Origin: Fragilariopsis cylindrus CCMP1102
Lineage: Eukaryota; Bacillariophyta; Bacillariophyceae; Bacillariales; Bacillariaceae
Reading direction: 5' to 3'
DNA length: 64,000 nt
Assembly: GCA_900095095.1 (NCBI GenBank)
Contig: FMBT01000305.1
Span: 186,001 to 250,000 of the forward strand
Shown: positions 11,479 through 24,590 of the stretch, piece by piece
Layout: each line of letters begins with the position of its first letter
How positions within the stretch are numbered: the first letter of the stretch is position 1
Translations under genes and position numbers: made by a program
Notes under the pieces: model-generated
What the model was told of the DNA's origin: nothing
The model's database searches: none
What the model saw: the letters and a program-made list of their open reading frames with translations, nothing else

Positions 11479-12319
11479 CTAAAAGTAAAATCCTCCAGTC
11501 CATTCGTTAACAATATCAAGCATAGGCTTTTGTTCAATGGCTGTGGCGAAGATAAGTGAAATAAGACCAAGCATTGCAAGACGCCCATTGATCATTTCAG
11601 CTTCTTCTGTTAATCCAGATTTGAATGCAGGTAAATATCCAAATGGTTCATTGTTACGTGCCATAGACTTTTCATACGATTCATCATCAGGATCCAACAA
11701 TAGTGAATCACCGAATGGAAGTGGGCAGATAGTTGCCATTAAAGAAATGGCAAAGAAATGTGCGTTCGCTAACAAGATAACAGCACGTCCGTTCGTGATG
11801 GTTCCCTTTCCGGTGATGGTAGCAAGCGTACCCCATTCCTTAAGGTTTAAAGGAACATCCATATCAGGGATTAATCCATGTCCCTTAGCGTATGCAGTAC
11901 AACAGATAAAGAACCATCCGAACATAGCATGACGTCCATTCCACTTTTCAGCGTGGACGGATGGACCCCATCCATATTTGGCTAATGGTTTAAATTCTTC
12001 TGCCCATTTTGCTTGTGCCGCTTCGTACATCTCAGGGTTGGCAATGTTCAACGAGCTATTGATTATTTATTCGTGCACACAGATATATATATATATATAT
12101 ATAAAATAATAGTAAAAAATAAAACACAACAAGAATAAGAATTAAAGAACGGAACAGGAAAATTCTGCGAAGGCACACCACTACACGGAAATAGAATAGA
12201 TAGAGTATGAAATGAATTCCTTACCTAGGCTTCAGTGATGTTGCTTGCTTGTTGGTGCTGAAAGCACTAACAGCACTAAGGCTGACAAAAATGGTAATAA
12301 GGGATCGGAAAGGTGCCAT
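11479..12319 (-). CDS. Light-harvesting (LHC/FCP superfamily) protein, plastid
   Basis: Exon 1 (12225-12319) gives a presequence whose signal peptide ends in SAVSAF, a textbook plastid-import motif. Exon 2 (11479-12055) gives the mature protein. The intron 12056-12224 contains an (AT)n tract. The first helix has the chlorophyll-binding LHC motif EKWNGRHAMFGW and the third helix has EEAEMINGRLAMLGLI. A middle helix (VILLANAHFFAISLMA) lies between. Total length is about 223 residues, normal for fucoxanthin-chlorophyll proteins. Helix 1 and the long loop after helix 2 are unlike the major Lhcf antenna, so the subfamily is left open. Confidence 0.9.
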
Positions 12320-13100
12320 CTTCAAACAGTTTTATTATTAATATATATGATAGAGGGTGTTGGACTGCTACCGTAACAGGTTATTCTGAAGTTGAAAGCA
12401 ATCACAACTCGCGTTAAAGAAGAACCTTTCTTCACCTTAGAGCACACGTAAGTTGAACATATCCAAATTGTGATTTCATCATTCATGCCGTGTAAAATAG
12501 TAACGATGAAAATTAATTCAGTCCCGCTTAAATTGTATCCCTTGGTAGAGGGTTAAGGTTTTCTTCATAATGATGTTGCAAAATATATTTTACTTAATGA
12601 TGCTGAATGACGCTGAATGACGCTTAACGATGCATGATGCTTAATGAGCTAATGATGCTAAAAATCAACAAGCATGCAAACCGCGCGCGAATTCAGCGAT
12701 AAGGGGGCCGGGAATATTCGTAATTTTTGATTTTGTTTTTATTCGCCGAGCGGGATGTTCCAGAATCCGACTAAAAAAATAGATGGTAAGAAATACCACC
12801 GAAGGGCGTTAAAGTTGCCGTTGTGCTGACCAGAACTTAGGAAGTATGAAATCAAGGCGCGCCCAAAACGGATGATTTTCGGATTTTGGCTAAATTCAAA
12901 CTACTGTACTTCATCGATACAAAAGTTTTTTACGTACAATTCTTCCTGATATGGGATTTTTGGCGGTGTCCGATCAGTAGAACAAAACAGACAAGACGAC
13001 GAGTTACAAGTCTACGAGTACCGGGCTATAACACAGCTTTAATTTCCCGTCCTACCAAACCGAAAGTTATAGCTGAGTGTGCAATTCGTTGACTGATGAG
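12320..13100. other. Intergenic region between divergent LHC and MCTP-like genes
   Basis: The interval holds both promoters. It has a degenerate tandem of a decamer like AATGACGCTG / AATGATGCTA at about 12588-12660 and a GC-rich patch near 12682. Open frames near 12886 lack family resemblance. Confidence 0.5.
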
Positions 13101-16100
13101 ATGGATAACGATGAAATTACGATATTGTGTGAACTGGTGGGAGCAAGAAATCTTCGTGTGAGGGACGATGACGAAATTGTGAGAGGAATCGATTCGAACA
13201 TGTTGCATCCATATTGCGTGGTAAAATGTAACGGAAGGCGAATACACAAAACAAGCCCTTCCGATGAAAAGGGATGCAATCCTATTTGGACACCTCATCG
13301 CACAAAAAGTCTCTTCTTATTAAGGACAACACCTAGAGAGATGAGTCGTTGCATCATGACTATATCATTGTATACGAAAGAAGAAAGTGCCTTATCGAAT
13401 TTACTTACAACAGTCACCAGTGTATTTCTTGGGCAAGTCCATATTGATTCAAACACTATATTGTCTCACTGTGACGAGGAACGGTTTGAATTAAATGTTG
13501 AAGATGAACTTGGGGAACAGATAAGTAATTTGGGAAAACTTGCTTTAAGATTCCGAGTAGCCACACCGTCCGATATCAAGATTTTAAATGCACTTAGTAA
13601 GAATTCACAACAACCTAAAGAGTTGATGGATACAGTTTTAGATTCAGCAATACTGTCTCCAGGTCCGAATACTGCAGGTATATTTCAAAAGACTGATGCT
13701 CGGGAAGTCGCTACGTTAATAACAGAAAAAGATGAATCAGAAATTGCACAGTCAAATTTTATCCAGTCTGTGGGGAACATGTTCACAGCTCAAACATCGA
13801 CATGCACTGAGACGGGACTTCAAACGGTACGTGTGAAACCACATCCTGATCCTGATAGAAAAATGGAAACTGAATTTCTTAGGCCACATAATATAGATTT
13901 AGAAACACGATCTCCTTCTACGAAATGGGTCGAAGCTGGATCTGGATCGTTAGGAAGACTGTTTGTAGAGATATTATCATGTAAGGATCTTCTAAATCTA
14001 GATGCGACAGGTGGTTTAGCGATGGGTGATTTTACTGATTCATTCTGTAGTTTGGTATATGGTAAGTAAACAATCTATACTTTTTGCTGTTGTGAAGACC
14101 TTGTGCGATATCTTTTACTTGTCTAACAATAGCCCCCCCCCCCCCCCACACACCAAAAAAAATCGTAGAGGATACATGTGCAATGACAGATGTAATATAT
14201 GACGAATTAAATCCAAAGTGGTTACCGTGGACGAATCGAGCCTTTTGTTTTAACGTCATACATCCAGCTTCAATTTTGTACCTTGGAGTGTTTGACTTTG
14301 ACCTTCTTGGTAATCATGATCCCATTGGGAGAGTGGCGGTGAACGTTAGTAATCTTCAACGCGAAACAATCCACACGCTCAAGTATAATCTTTTTCCGAG
14401 TTCTAACATCACTGATAGGAAGTCTGCTGGTAGTATTACTATACGAATAAGACTAGAATGGTTTAATCCCAGAGCATCGCTTCTTGCAGCTTTGAAACCT
14501 CGACCTACTATGCACGTCAATGTCTCTAAAGAAAAAAGTTTTCGGGTGATTCGGTATGTATGTTTCGGTGAATATGACAATGAAACAAAATTTGATCTGA
14601 CAGTAATGAGGTCATATATCAATGAAATCTTAGGATACAAGTCGGCTTTAAGCTATGTACACTCAGATACATTCAGATCACTTATACTTTGGAAAGGTCA
14701 GGTCGAGATTTTCTCTGTTATGATTCCATTGCACTCTATGATACTATTTATCCTTTCATCGAGACTTGTTGAAAAACCTCAATTAATTGTACCATATTCT
14801 CTTCTTGGTGTGGCCTGGATCATGTTAGCCAACTTAACGATACGAGGCCAACATCCTTCTCCATGGCAAAGTCGTCTCTCATTCCTTGCTTATGTAAATG
14901 TTCTTAGAACAGGTAAATCATCAACATCGGTGAAGTGTATAAAAGAATTTGAGGGCGCTGAAGCGGCACGAGCGTATGAACTTGCCTGGAAGAAGCGTCT
15001 CGATAAAGATAGAAAGATGGCAGAGAAAAAAGCAGAATTACTTCAGGAAATAAGCAATATTGGGGATGTTAATATTCATACTGAAGTTTCCCAGCAAAGA
15101 GTTATTCCTCTTGATCTGTTGCTTCGACTTGGACGATATCAGGGAATGATTGGACGGTTGTGCAAGAAGTTGCGTTTCGCTCGAATAATCTTAACTTGGG
15201 AGGAGAGCGTAGTTTCTTTCTGGGGTGAGTTTACAACTAGCATTATTTATAGGGGGGATTGCCACAAGCAAATAAGAACACCTTACTTTACTAACACAGT
15301 AATTTATGATCCATCTCACTTCTCTCTCTTCTCTCTCTCTCACTCACTCTGTCTATCATCAATAGTGACCGCCATATTTTTAACTACTGGACTAGTTGCG
15401 CTCATATTACCATGGGGATTCATTTTGACATGGGTTGGTCGTTGTATTGTATGGGGTTTCCTTGGACCTCATATGAAACTAGTTGATCTATTTTACGAGC
15501 AAACGAGAAGAAAGATGGTGGGCTCAGTGATCTTATGGAAAATTTCGACCTACAGAGTAACGGTGCCCGTGTAAGCAGAGAGGAGGCTCTTAAAGTCAAG
15601 GATATGAAAGAAATTGCATTTGGAAAGTATAGTGTTCAAGTCCCTTCTTTCAATCTTTGTAAGTTTTCAAACATATCAAGATCAGATCAAGAATACATAC
15701 AGCATTCTTCTCGATATATCTAATTTCAATTTTATTCTTCTGTATTGTTCTTTGAATTTCTTCATCACAGCTCGGCATTACGATCGACCTCTACCTGAAT
15801 CGTCTTCGAGAATATACCGAACAAGTCCTATTCGTTATTGTGTCAAAGGCAATCGTGGTAGAGTATCTGTGACTGATCTTGGAAAGAAAGACCCATTAAT
15901 TCCAGGCCAGCAATTGTATGGTACTATGATTCCACGTCCTGAATACGACTATAATGTTCATCGGAGTGAGATAGTTGTCGCTGAGAAAAATATGAAATTG
16001 TTTCAATCTTGTATGAAACAAATAAATGATACAGATGGGCTGTCAGAATATGAAAAGAAGCAGCTAATGAAATTAGATGCTTTCGAAGCAACGCCTATGG

Positions 16101-16573
16101 CGGTTGGATACGAGGTTGTTCCATTTGATATTGGAATCGCGCCTCTGTCAGAAGCGTCGTCGACGGACAGCGCCGACGAATTCGAAGAAGAAATATTGAC
16201 ATCCGACGTAAGGAAATTGCAGAAATCGCCGATGTCTCGCCGCTTTACCGTTAAATTGATGTCTGATACACCAGGTTACATAGATTCACGAGATGCAAAT
16301 GATTTGATTCTTGAAAGTGATGGAAATAATACTTATTGTGTCTCCGAAATTGCATGCGAAATCGAAGTCGAAGAAGAAGGCATGGAAGTAATTGGTATTG
16401 GCCGATTTCAAAGTTCTTCGTATGACAATAATAATTGCCCTTTTGATGAAAAATTGGTTGCAATCGACTCAAATGATCCACATGGTGTGGAGAATAAACT
16501 TTCGAGCGTCTTTAGTTCTAATGAAAGCATCCAAGTTATATTTTATCGTCCACCGAGGGAGAAAATGAAGTAG
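13101..16573 (+). CDS. Multiple-C2-domain and transmembrane (MCTP-like) protein
   Basis: Exons: 13101-14061, 14169-15224, 15366-15658 and 15771-16573. The first C2 domain starts near residue 10 (ITILCELVGARNLRVRDDDE) and the second near 290 (GRLFVEILSCKDLLNL, then ILYLGVFDFDLLGNHDPIG). A phosphoribosyltransferase-C-like membrane region follows, with hairpins near 530-570 and 673-695 (TAIFLTTGLVALILPWGFIL). The C-terminal 270 residues are cytosolic and acidic. Plant MCTPs of this plan sit at ER-plasma membrane contacts and bind phospholipid, often with Ca2+. Within exon 3 the frame changes near 15510-15520 in a G-rich stretch (ATGGTGGGCTC); one extra G restores LSDLMENFDLQ and the phase of the next junction. 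Intron 1 carries a C15 run (14133-14147). Start ATG 13101 is chosen; GTG 13077 is in frame. Confidence 0.8.
14133..14147. repeat. C15 homopolymer in intron 1 of the MCTP-like gene
   Basis: A run of 15 cytosines followed by a CACACACC-like tail, a few bases before the splice acceptor at 14167-14168. Its length is likely to be unreliable in the consensus. Confidence 0.85.
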
Positions 16574-16710
16574 AAAGAAGAGTAAGCTATCGAATCACAT
16601 ACATTGATCTAATATTACTAAACAACTGCTTTTCTATAATTCGATTTATGATAATTTTATTGTAGATACCGAATGAATTGAATCGAATTGAATCGAATTG
16701 AATCGATCGT

Positions 16711-17796
16711 CTATATAACCTGAGACTCGGGTTCTTGTACTTCCAATTCAACTTCTTCTTCCACTTCTGTCTCTTGATCGTCATCATATACATTATCTAA
16801 TAGAGGTCTATTATCAACTCCTGTAGTAGATGATACTATTTGATTGGTTGAAATCTTTGGATATATGCAACATAGAATAGCTTGTATTATACCAAGTAAA
16901 AGACCGATTGAATTGGGCCCATAAATTACAATATCATTTATCGCTAAACCGTAAATTCCCCAAAATCCTGCATTTAGGCAATTTAGAATCATAGTAAGAG
17001 TATGAATACTATTAGAACCTTTCTTCTTCACAACAGTTGACATTGTTTGTAATGGCGCTGCGTAAAAGAATAAAAGATTATATTAACTAGTAGTCCCACA
17101 ACCTCCTTTTCTTTACCGTTACATATTCCCAACCATCCAACACCGACTAAGATTATCATCCATAAGCTCAATACTTCAAGTAGTAAAATATCTTGAGATG
17201 TAAATACGTTGATGGTGATGGATTGTGATGACTCCTCATCTAATAACGATGATGATTGTACTTCTGCTGCTTCATAGTTATTATTATTATTATTATTATT
17301 ATCTTCGTCGTTGATGCCGCTGTCGATGTGTTGTCGTCGATCTGTGCATAATATTGCAATTTGGATGCACCCGCATTTAACCAAAGCTAACAAGTAGGCC
17401 TGGTATGTTAGAAGCTAAAACAAATGGATTTTTCGTATAGTATGCATATGCCAACCAACCAAAACAATTACCTGTCATGATTGCCCATGGTTTTGGATTA
17501 AGATCACCTAGACTTTTTCGTTTCAACGCTTTCGCAAGTGACTGAATTTGAGAGGAATAATAATAATAGTAATATGAAGAATGATCGATAACGGAATGAA
17601 ATAATTTAGAAAAGGAAAGTACGGATTGATATAATATAATATAATATAATATAATATCTGATTAGTTTAATCTTGTCATATCAAGTATCATACGCGAAAT
17701 ACTTACTTTAGCTGGAGCTGAATATAGTGCTGTTGAAATCACAATGCCTATACTTGGACATACGTATAGGGTTACAATTTTGTACCAGTCCGTCAT
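16711..17796 (-). CDS. SWEET-type sugar transporter (MtN3/saliva family)
   Basis: Exons: 17707-17796, 17117-17541 and 16711-17057. The first MtN3 repeat shows SPAL-like CPSIGIVISTALYSAPAK, then SLGDLNPKPWAIMTGNCFGW, ASNIPGLLVSF and LNAGASKLQYYAQ. The second shows EVLSLWMIILVGVGWLGIC, APLQTMSTVVKKK, LNAGFWGIYGLAINDIVIYGPNSIG and GLLLGIIQAILCCIYP. SWEETs are seven-helix uniporters for sugars across plasma or internal membranes. A non-conserved insert rich in Asn and acidic residues follows the fourth helix, partly encoded by an (AAT)n tract near 17280-17300. Two frame changes (near 17385 and 17300) each fit one missing base. The C-terminal tail is acidic. Confidence 0.85.
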
Positions 17797-18683
17797 CTTG
17801 AATCTTGATCTTGGTTGTTGTGTTCGATGCTTTATTGTGATTGATCATGCTGATTGTTTGTCGCTCTTTCGTTGTGGAATTTTGAAGATTCAAGCGAGAA
17901 TGCTAGTGTAACGTTAATAAAGAAAGAAGTAATCAACCGATAATCGAGTCGTACCTGGTAGCTATGTGTCGAAGTGGTCAAAATACATTACTGCCCTATT
18001 TCCATATCTCGTCTGAACGACAGACGGATGAATTTTTAGCGTGAGCTTTTGGTCGCGCAGAATTAAGATCTGAACTTTGTCTTCATGAACTTGTTTCTTA
18101 TTTAAAAAAAAGGAAGGAAATGAAAGAGATATTTCTTCTTCCATCGGCCTTTACCGTATTCTTCATTCGTCACTAATCTCAATGATTCTTGGAAATAATT
18201 CTGTGTACGTCCAACATGGCACTCCCATGCACCGCACCTGGACCGTAGATACAAAGAAGGAACATAAAAAAATGAAAAGAATATGACGAAACTGATCATT
18301 TGAATTTTAAGAATGCTATCATTATAACTTCTCTACTAGAAATAATAATAGGACTAATAAAAACAGACAGAAATACTAAAAATGTGGTTTGCAGTAACTG
18401 CAAAACAAACGTAAGCAACTACCTACCTATGGACTGATATTAAAAACAGCAAAGGTAAAAAAAAACGGAAGCAAAATGATGTGTACAGTAAATATATTGA
18501 AATACAATTCCTTATCTACTATGTTCAGGAAAACTAATTAGTAGTACTGTAGTGGTAATAGTAAATCTAGGCTCGTCCAATTCGTTGTACGGAGGGAGCA
18601 GTGCGGGTAAACCATACATAGATACGTCCTCGTCGCTGCTTCCCTCCCGCTCCCTTCCAAGATACTCAGATCATTTTTTCTCT
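17797..18683. other. Intergenic between SWEET promoter and RND fusion 3' end
   Basis: An AT-rich interval. Short frames at 17962-18299 on the minus strand do not resemble any family. It contains the SWEET upstream region and the 3' side of the RND fusion gene. Confidence 0.45.
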
Positions 18684-21600
18684 TCATCTTTCTTCATCGT
18701 CGTCGTCGTCACTGCTGTCCTGTACCACTTCAATGGAATATACACTTACGACATCCTCGGATAACTCTTCGCTGACATGCTTACCATCTCAATAGTATCA
18801 GAATTATCATCTTGCGGCTTCACAAGAGCTTTCTGACATGGAATCCAACAAAGTGCTTTGAGATCCCATCGATGAAGATTATATTGTTACTGTGCGGATC
18901 AATAGGAAGTGGTCCAGCAATATTCAACCATGAAAATAAGAAAAGCATTGTATATAGTAATGCCATAAAAGTGATGGAACAAATCAGAATACCTAGCTCA
19001 ATAAATACCCAAGTTCGGCAGGCAAACAAGAAAGCACATGCCCCCATTGTAGAGAGAGCACTTGCGACGATTGGATTTCCAACCGCAAAGATCGCTTCCT
19101 TGATCTTATCATTTCTATTGTTACTCTTGGAATAATGGTAGGCATGTACAACATGAAGACTGTGGTAGTTTTATACGCATTGAAAGAATTAATATAGGTG
19201 TGAGTTATCATTATTGAATTGGAGAAAATGATCCGTTCTGAAAATGCTTTATACTTACGAGTAGTTTGCACTGAGTCCTATGAAAATGGACACCCCGAGT
19301 GCCTCTACAGGGCCGAAGGGGATACGGAATACCGCAAAGAGCAATCCTCCAAGGCAAAAGAGGATTAGAACAATGGTCCCCATCACCATAAAGGATAGAG
19401 CAACGTTTTGAAGGAAGAGAAGAATTACCAACAAGCATAGTCCATTGGCAACAAACCAAGTTGTCACAGTGGAGCCGATAGTTGCTTCTACACGATAGGC
19501 ATCGAGAAAAATCTTCGATTGTGCAACTACTGGGGTATACCTGGAGGCGTCGATTCGTTGACTTTTTCTGAAAACTCACCCCACTGCTTATAGACAACCT
19601 CACTCAACAAATTAGGGTCGATTTGAAGAGCATCCACCATCATAGTGATACTTGCATAGGTAAAATCTCCTTGAAGACCAGGGCCACGAGTGCCGATTTC
19701 ATTCTCTATCAATGTAGCAAAGTCGGGATCCCTTCTTTTCAGTAATTGAAGGATCCCGTGAATAGATCTTTGGGAATAGGAAATCCAACACCGGCCTCAA
19801 TGGCAAAGTTTTGAAGCCTTTCAATCCAAGTGAGCTTATCCTGACGAATATACAATTCTGTGTCGTTTCTGGCCATCAGTACTACTTCCAGTAACCATTC
19901 TTGCATACGAGGTCCCGAGATGTCAAAGGTTGACGGGAAGGTTCTCCTTCGTTATTGCCATCAAAAGATGATCCTACTTTGGACCCTTGTTGATGGTCCA
20001 AAGATTTGAGCCATCGTCCATGGACTCAACACCCCAGATTAGGTTAACATGAATGGTTTCTCTACGCCTTAGGTCGGCATCAGAAGTTGATCCGGAAAAT
20101 GCTACAGGAACCACCAAGACATCTGCTTGGTTCGAGCCCAAGTTCGTACTTGAGATCGAGGTTGATCCTTCACCTCCGTTGGTCGTTCCGGAGCCAGTAG
20201 CAATCGATCCTCCTGCTGACGATATCGATCCGCCCGACGATCCAACACCTTCCGTCGCTCCGAAGCCGTTACTATTATTTTTATCATTATTATTATTATT
20301 ATTATCTGCGTGATTATTCCGTATAATTCTTCTAATACGTCAGTAAAATCGATAACGATTGTTGCGTTAATGATTTCGTAATCGTACTTGTCAGCATCGG
20401 TATCGTTTGTAGGAGCAGGTACAGGTGTTACCGGAGATGGAGCTAGCTCGCTGTCATCTGTGTCTGTATTTGAAGTTCCATCCACAGGTGTTGTTGACTC
20501 CTTTTCGATCGTTTTGTCAATGTCTTCATTGAAATAAAGATCAACTACCACTTCCAATCGACCAAGATTTACTTATTCGAGAACAAAACTATGCTGCCAT
20601 CATTCATGGCAAAATACACCACGCCAACAGTACCAAGAATAATTGCCTATACGAGGTAAAAAGTGAGAGGTAAAGGAATCATAAAGATGTGTGAGAGTAG
20701 TACGAGTAGAATAACTTGCACTAGGCTCACTATTTCCTACAACATACGCACAACGCAGCAAGTAGTATATGATTCCCAGTATCTAGACTACTGGATCATA
20801 AAGACATTCACTGGCTAGTTCACAACTCAAATCAAAACTAATCGATAATACAGATCACCGTACGTACCAGAATAATAGAGAAAACCAATAGATATGACGA
20901 TCTTTTGCTTATAAAAGGGATGTGCGTTTCGACAAGATAACGATCGATGAAGTTCGTCTTTCTTTCAGGGACGTTATCTGAACAGTTTGGCGGCGAGCCC
21001 TTTTCGATGTTATTCTCCTCAGAGCAGATATAATCTTTATTCTTGGTTGTCTCTTTGCAAAGCCATCCAGAGTCCTTTTTCTGGAAACGCCCAAGGTATT
21101 TTTTCACGTGAATCTCGTTCACAAGAATTGCACTTGGGAGGATTGTCATCACATGCACATAGTTGACCAACACAACCATTCTTCATTTGCATGGACACAC
21201 ACACACACACACACACCACACACACACACACACACATAAGAGAGAGAAAGAGAGAAAGAGAGAGAAATAGAGAATGGTAAGCGTAAGGTCCCATTGTAAG
21301 GATAATGTCCCATCAAAATATATAGAGGTCTTACCCCATAAAATTCCAAATTCCTGTACTGTGACTAGGACGCCAAGAGCATTACTAAAGAAACAAATTG
21401 CGGTAGTAACGCTTGATACAAGCATCATACTACCAGCCCTACGGTAGGCTGACTCCATTCGTCTGCTAAGAACATCATTCGTTTCTTGGTTGTCAGCAAC
21501 ATCATTGTCGTCATTTCTGGCATCGTCATGATGGGTATTATTCTCCTGGAACTCATTTTGCGTATGATCAAACGAGTCGACCATAAGGAAAATATCATCA

Positions 21601-24590
21601 GCTCCTATACCGAGCATTACAAAAAGGCCGGCAACCCATAATAAAGTGATATCTCCGATTAAGAAGTGGGCTGAAACCCAATAGTAGGAGACCGAGAAAG
21701 AAAGAATCATCCCCAGCATAGCGAAAAAGGCAACAAATACACTTTGGACTTTCAAAAGAATCATCAACGCAACAAAGCATAAGCTACCTATTGACCACAG
21801 AGTATCATGGAGCAAGGCATCGTTAGCTTCTAGTCCCTTCATGTACCAATTGTTCCACGTATGAACCATGGCCGATTTCTCCTGATCATTTTTCCATAAG
21901 AAGTCTCGGTAAAATGATTCTAAAAACGGATGCGCAGCACTTTGATCTACTCCATCAAATCTTTTTAAAAATACGAACGACCTTGTCACGTTGCTTTTTA
22001 GATTATTAGGTCCGAAATACTGGTCCATCTTCCACAAATCTGGTTGATTGACCAAAAAAGTACGTAGAACAGCCTCAATATCATTCACTAACACACCATT
22101 TTGGAAGAATTTTGGGACAAGTGAGTCTACAGGCAAGCACCTTCGACCGATACTATAACAGTAGTCGCGAAATCCAGGAAATTCATATATTGCCTCTTCA
22201 AATTCATTTATTGCCTTAAGTACGTCTGCTTCAAATACATTCCCTCCATTGCGATTCTGATACATTATCGAGATCCACGCTCCTTGAATTAAAAAACGAA
22301 GATCAAAGTATCAGTATCAGTGTCATGATGAGTGCCATTGAAATGTTAAAAAGAAGTGAGATGAAATAACCAGAGCATTATGATTTGAGTATGAAGTCAT
22401 AATATGAAGATTTGTTTGCATTGTATAGTTGCATCTTCTTCTGTTGTTCCTTACTTACCTCCCGAATAGTAGTTTAAATTGGAATTGAGTTCTCTCTGAT
22501 GATGAGAAGAGAGTTCATGGAGAGGTGGAGCTTCTTCTCGGTCAATTTGAATATCGAAACCCATTTCTTCCAAAGTTTTTCGACCACCAAAGACGGGAGA
22601 ATTAGAAGATCCTCTTCTGTCGCCATTGTTAAGGAGTTTACAGTTATATTCCTCTGTCTGTAATGACTCTAACTGATTCGCCTGGGCATCTTCATATCCC
22701 CTTCTTACTTTTTCAAGTTTTGTATTAATCTCAAGATACGAATCAAAATCCAGATTGATCTTCACTTGATTCCCTGACTGAGCAAATGCAATAGAGCTCA
22801 AAATTATAGGTATTAAGAGGGAGAAGAAAAGGAAAAATGCAGGATATTTCGTCAAAGCGATGAACCACAAATCAATGGGAGATTTAGGTGCATCTTTCCC
22901 ATTCTGAGTGCGATTGTGTTTCACGATGTAGTAGACTATCCAAACCATAACAATTACAACGCTGATTATGATTGATACGCTCAGAAAGGTCAACCGAAAA
23001 CTACTACCAGATGCGATGTCTTCGCCCGGATCTTGTAACGATTTCATGGATGTTGTGGTCGATGTCGATGACGACGACCAGGACATGTGTTGGGTAACAT
23101 TTGAAAAAAACCGGAAAGATCTGGATGGGCATCGCCGGTGAAGGTATATATAGGACACCAGTCCTTCTTGGTCTCTGCTTTCGTCGAATCTTCAGACGTA
23201 GTCGACGATGGTTCATAAATATAGAACCTACCGTCTAGAGCATATTTTTGATTTCTCAACCAAAGTTTTTCTTCTTCGGTGGCTTTATCTTCACCCGATG
23301 CCATCCAAGCAAATGAAGTCGAGTCTGTTGATGATCGGATCAATCCTCCATTGTTTCAACTAATCCACTCCCATAAGGCAAATCAACGGCATTCCAACGA
23401 TCTAACATAAGTTCAGGATTCGGTAGATTAGTGTCCCACATACCAGATCCTTCTGTAACAACCAGTACAGAAGACGATGATGAGGGAGAGGATGGACTAG
23501 TTGATGTACTACCTGTTATACTCGCTGATAGATTCGCTGCCAAGATTGCTGGTGCGATACTTGATACCTTCGATGAATCGGTCCTTGTACTACCACTATC
23601 ACCACATCCCCCAATTTTTCCTCCAGCAGTAGTAATTAATGCATCCAAACCATTTGGAAATTGTTTATTGATCCAATTCTTTACAGCATTAACGTTTGTT
23701 CCTCCTCGATGGTACAAGTATTTCGTCGTTTGTGTTTGCGTTGTTGTGTCGTTACTGCTATTACTCACATCACCGCCATCACTATTGCAAGTGGTAGTCT
23801 GAGGAAATTTTTGATGCCCAAGATGCCAGTCTAATGTACAATGTGGTAGTAAAATATAACTCCAGTCCTGTATGTTTGACCTATCACCTCCTAATGCTTC
23901 CCACCAACTACCATTATTATTAGCATCGTCATTGTCATCATCACTGCGGCTACGACTGCGGAGAGAAATGGGAAGATCATCCACGGTAGAATTACCAAGA
24001 ATCAAATCAGCTTCCATACCAACAAAACCGGTAGGAACACCCGTGCAAGTATTCAGTTGAGGAAAAGTCCCGCGTGCAACAACAGTATTTTGCCAATTAT
24101 TTAAATATCCATGCCATGGCGTTTGCATCGTTTGTCTTTCTCTATTTCTATACATATTAATCGAACCATCACCTTCATCTTCATCTTCAACGAATGCATC
24201 GCAACAATTGCCATTGCTTTCGCCATCGTCATCGTCATCATTATCCGCCCAACATGCAGGTCCATTTTCAAATTCGATAACAAGTTTTGATAGATGTTCA
24301 TCAGTACCTCGTCGAAAGGCAAAACTATATGGACTTCCGTCTCCACACATAGGACTTAATTGTGATTCGTCATCACCAGTATAAGTATAACTTGTACTTG
24401 TAGTAGGAAATTCTAGAAAGTATAAATTTCCAGGAGCAGATAGGCGAGACAATGGTGCTGTGTATGCATTCAAAAGTTTATTATAGTCACGTACTACTGA
24501 TGGGACTGCTTCTATGATCAAAGTCAAGCATAAGAAGCAGACAGCAACGAACCACCAGTAGTTTAACAAGGATGCATGATTAATCGCCAT
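18684..24590 (-). CDS. Pectin acetylesterase/Notum-like hydrolase fused to a Dispatched/Patched-like RND transporter
   Basis: Apparent exons: 22459-24590, 21335-22282, 20868-21180, 19259-20646 and 18684-19159, about 1,760 residues in all. An N-terminal membrane anchor (about 10-30) precedes an extracellular hydrolase-like domain: CGDGSPYSFAFRRG, VIEFENGPACW, YILLPHCTLDWHLGHQ, YHRGGTNVNAVKNWI and GGCGDSGS where the family has GCSAG. After a linker come a membrane helix (LSVSIIISVVIVMVWIVYYI), the RND first helix, a large loop, and the sterol-sensing-like block with GIGADDIFLMVDSFDHTQ and AGSMMLVSSVTTAICFFSNA. A second loop and second helix bundle follow (ALGVSIFIGLSANYS, ALSTMGACAFLF). About 11 frame changes occur; each fits one missing base (for example T7 for T8 near 23105), and I found no in-frame nonsense substitution. 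The two halves may still be separate genes. Confidence 0.68.
21194..21236. repeat. (CA)n microsatellite in an intron of the RND fusion gene
   Basis: The plus strand reads ACACAC... with one interruption (CACCACAC). It lies in the intron between the exons at 21335-22282 and 20868-21180. Confidence 0.9.

Noticed and set aside
15366-15658. Reading the MCTP-like gene as a pseudogene
   Set aside because: Only one frame change over about 1,040 residues, it fits one missing G, and all splice phases agree once it is allowed.
17962-18299. Minus-strand open frames upstream of SWEET
   Set aside because: No recognisable motif and no splice signal linking them to a neighbour.
20053-20313. Plus-strand open frame with a Pro/Val-rich product
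   Set aside because: It is antisense to an RND-loop exon (VLVVPVAFSGSTSDADLRRR) that reads well on the minus strand.
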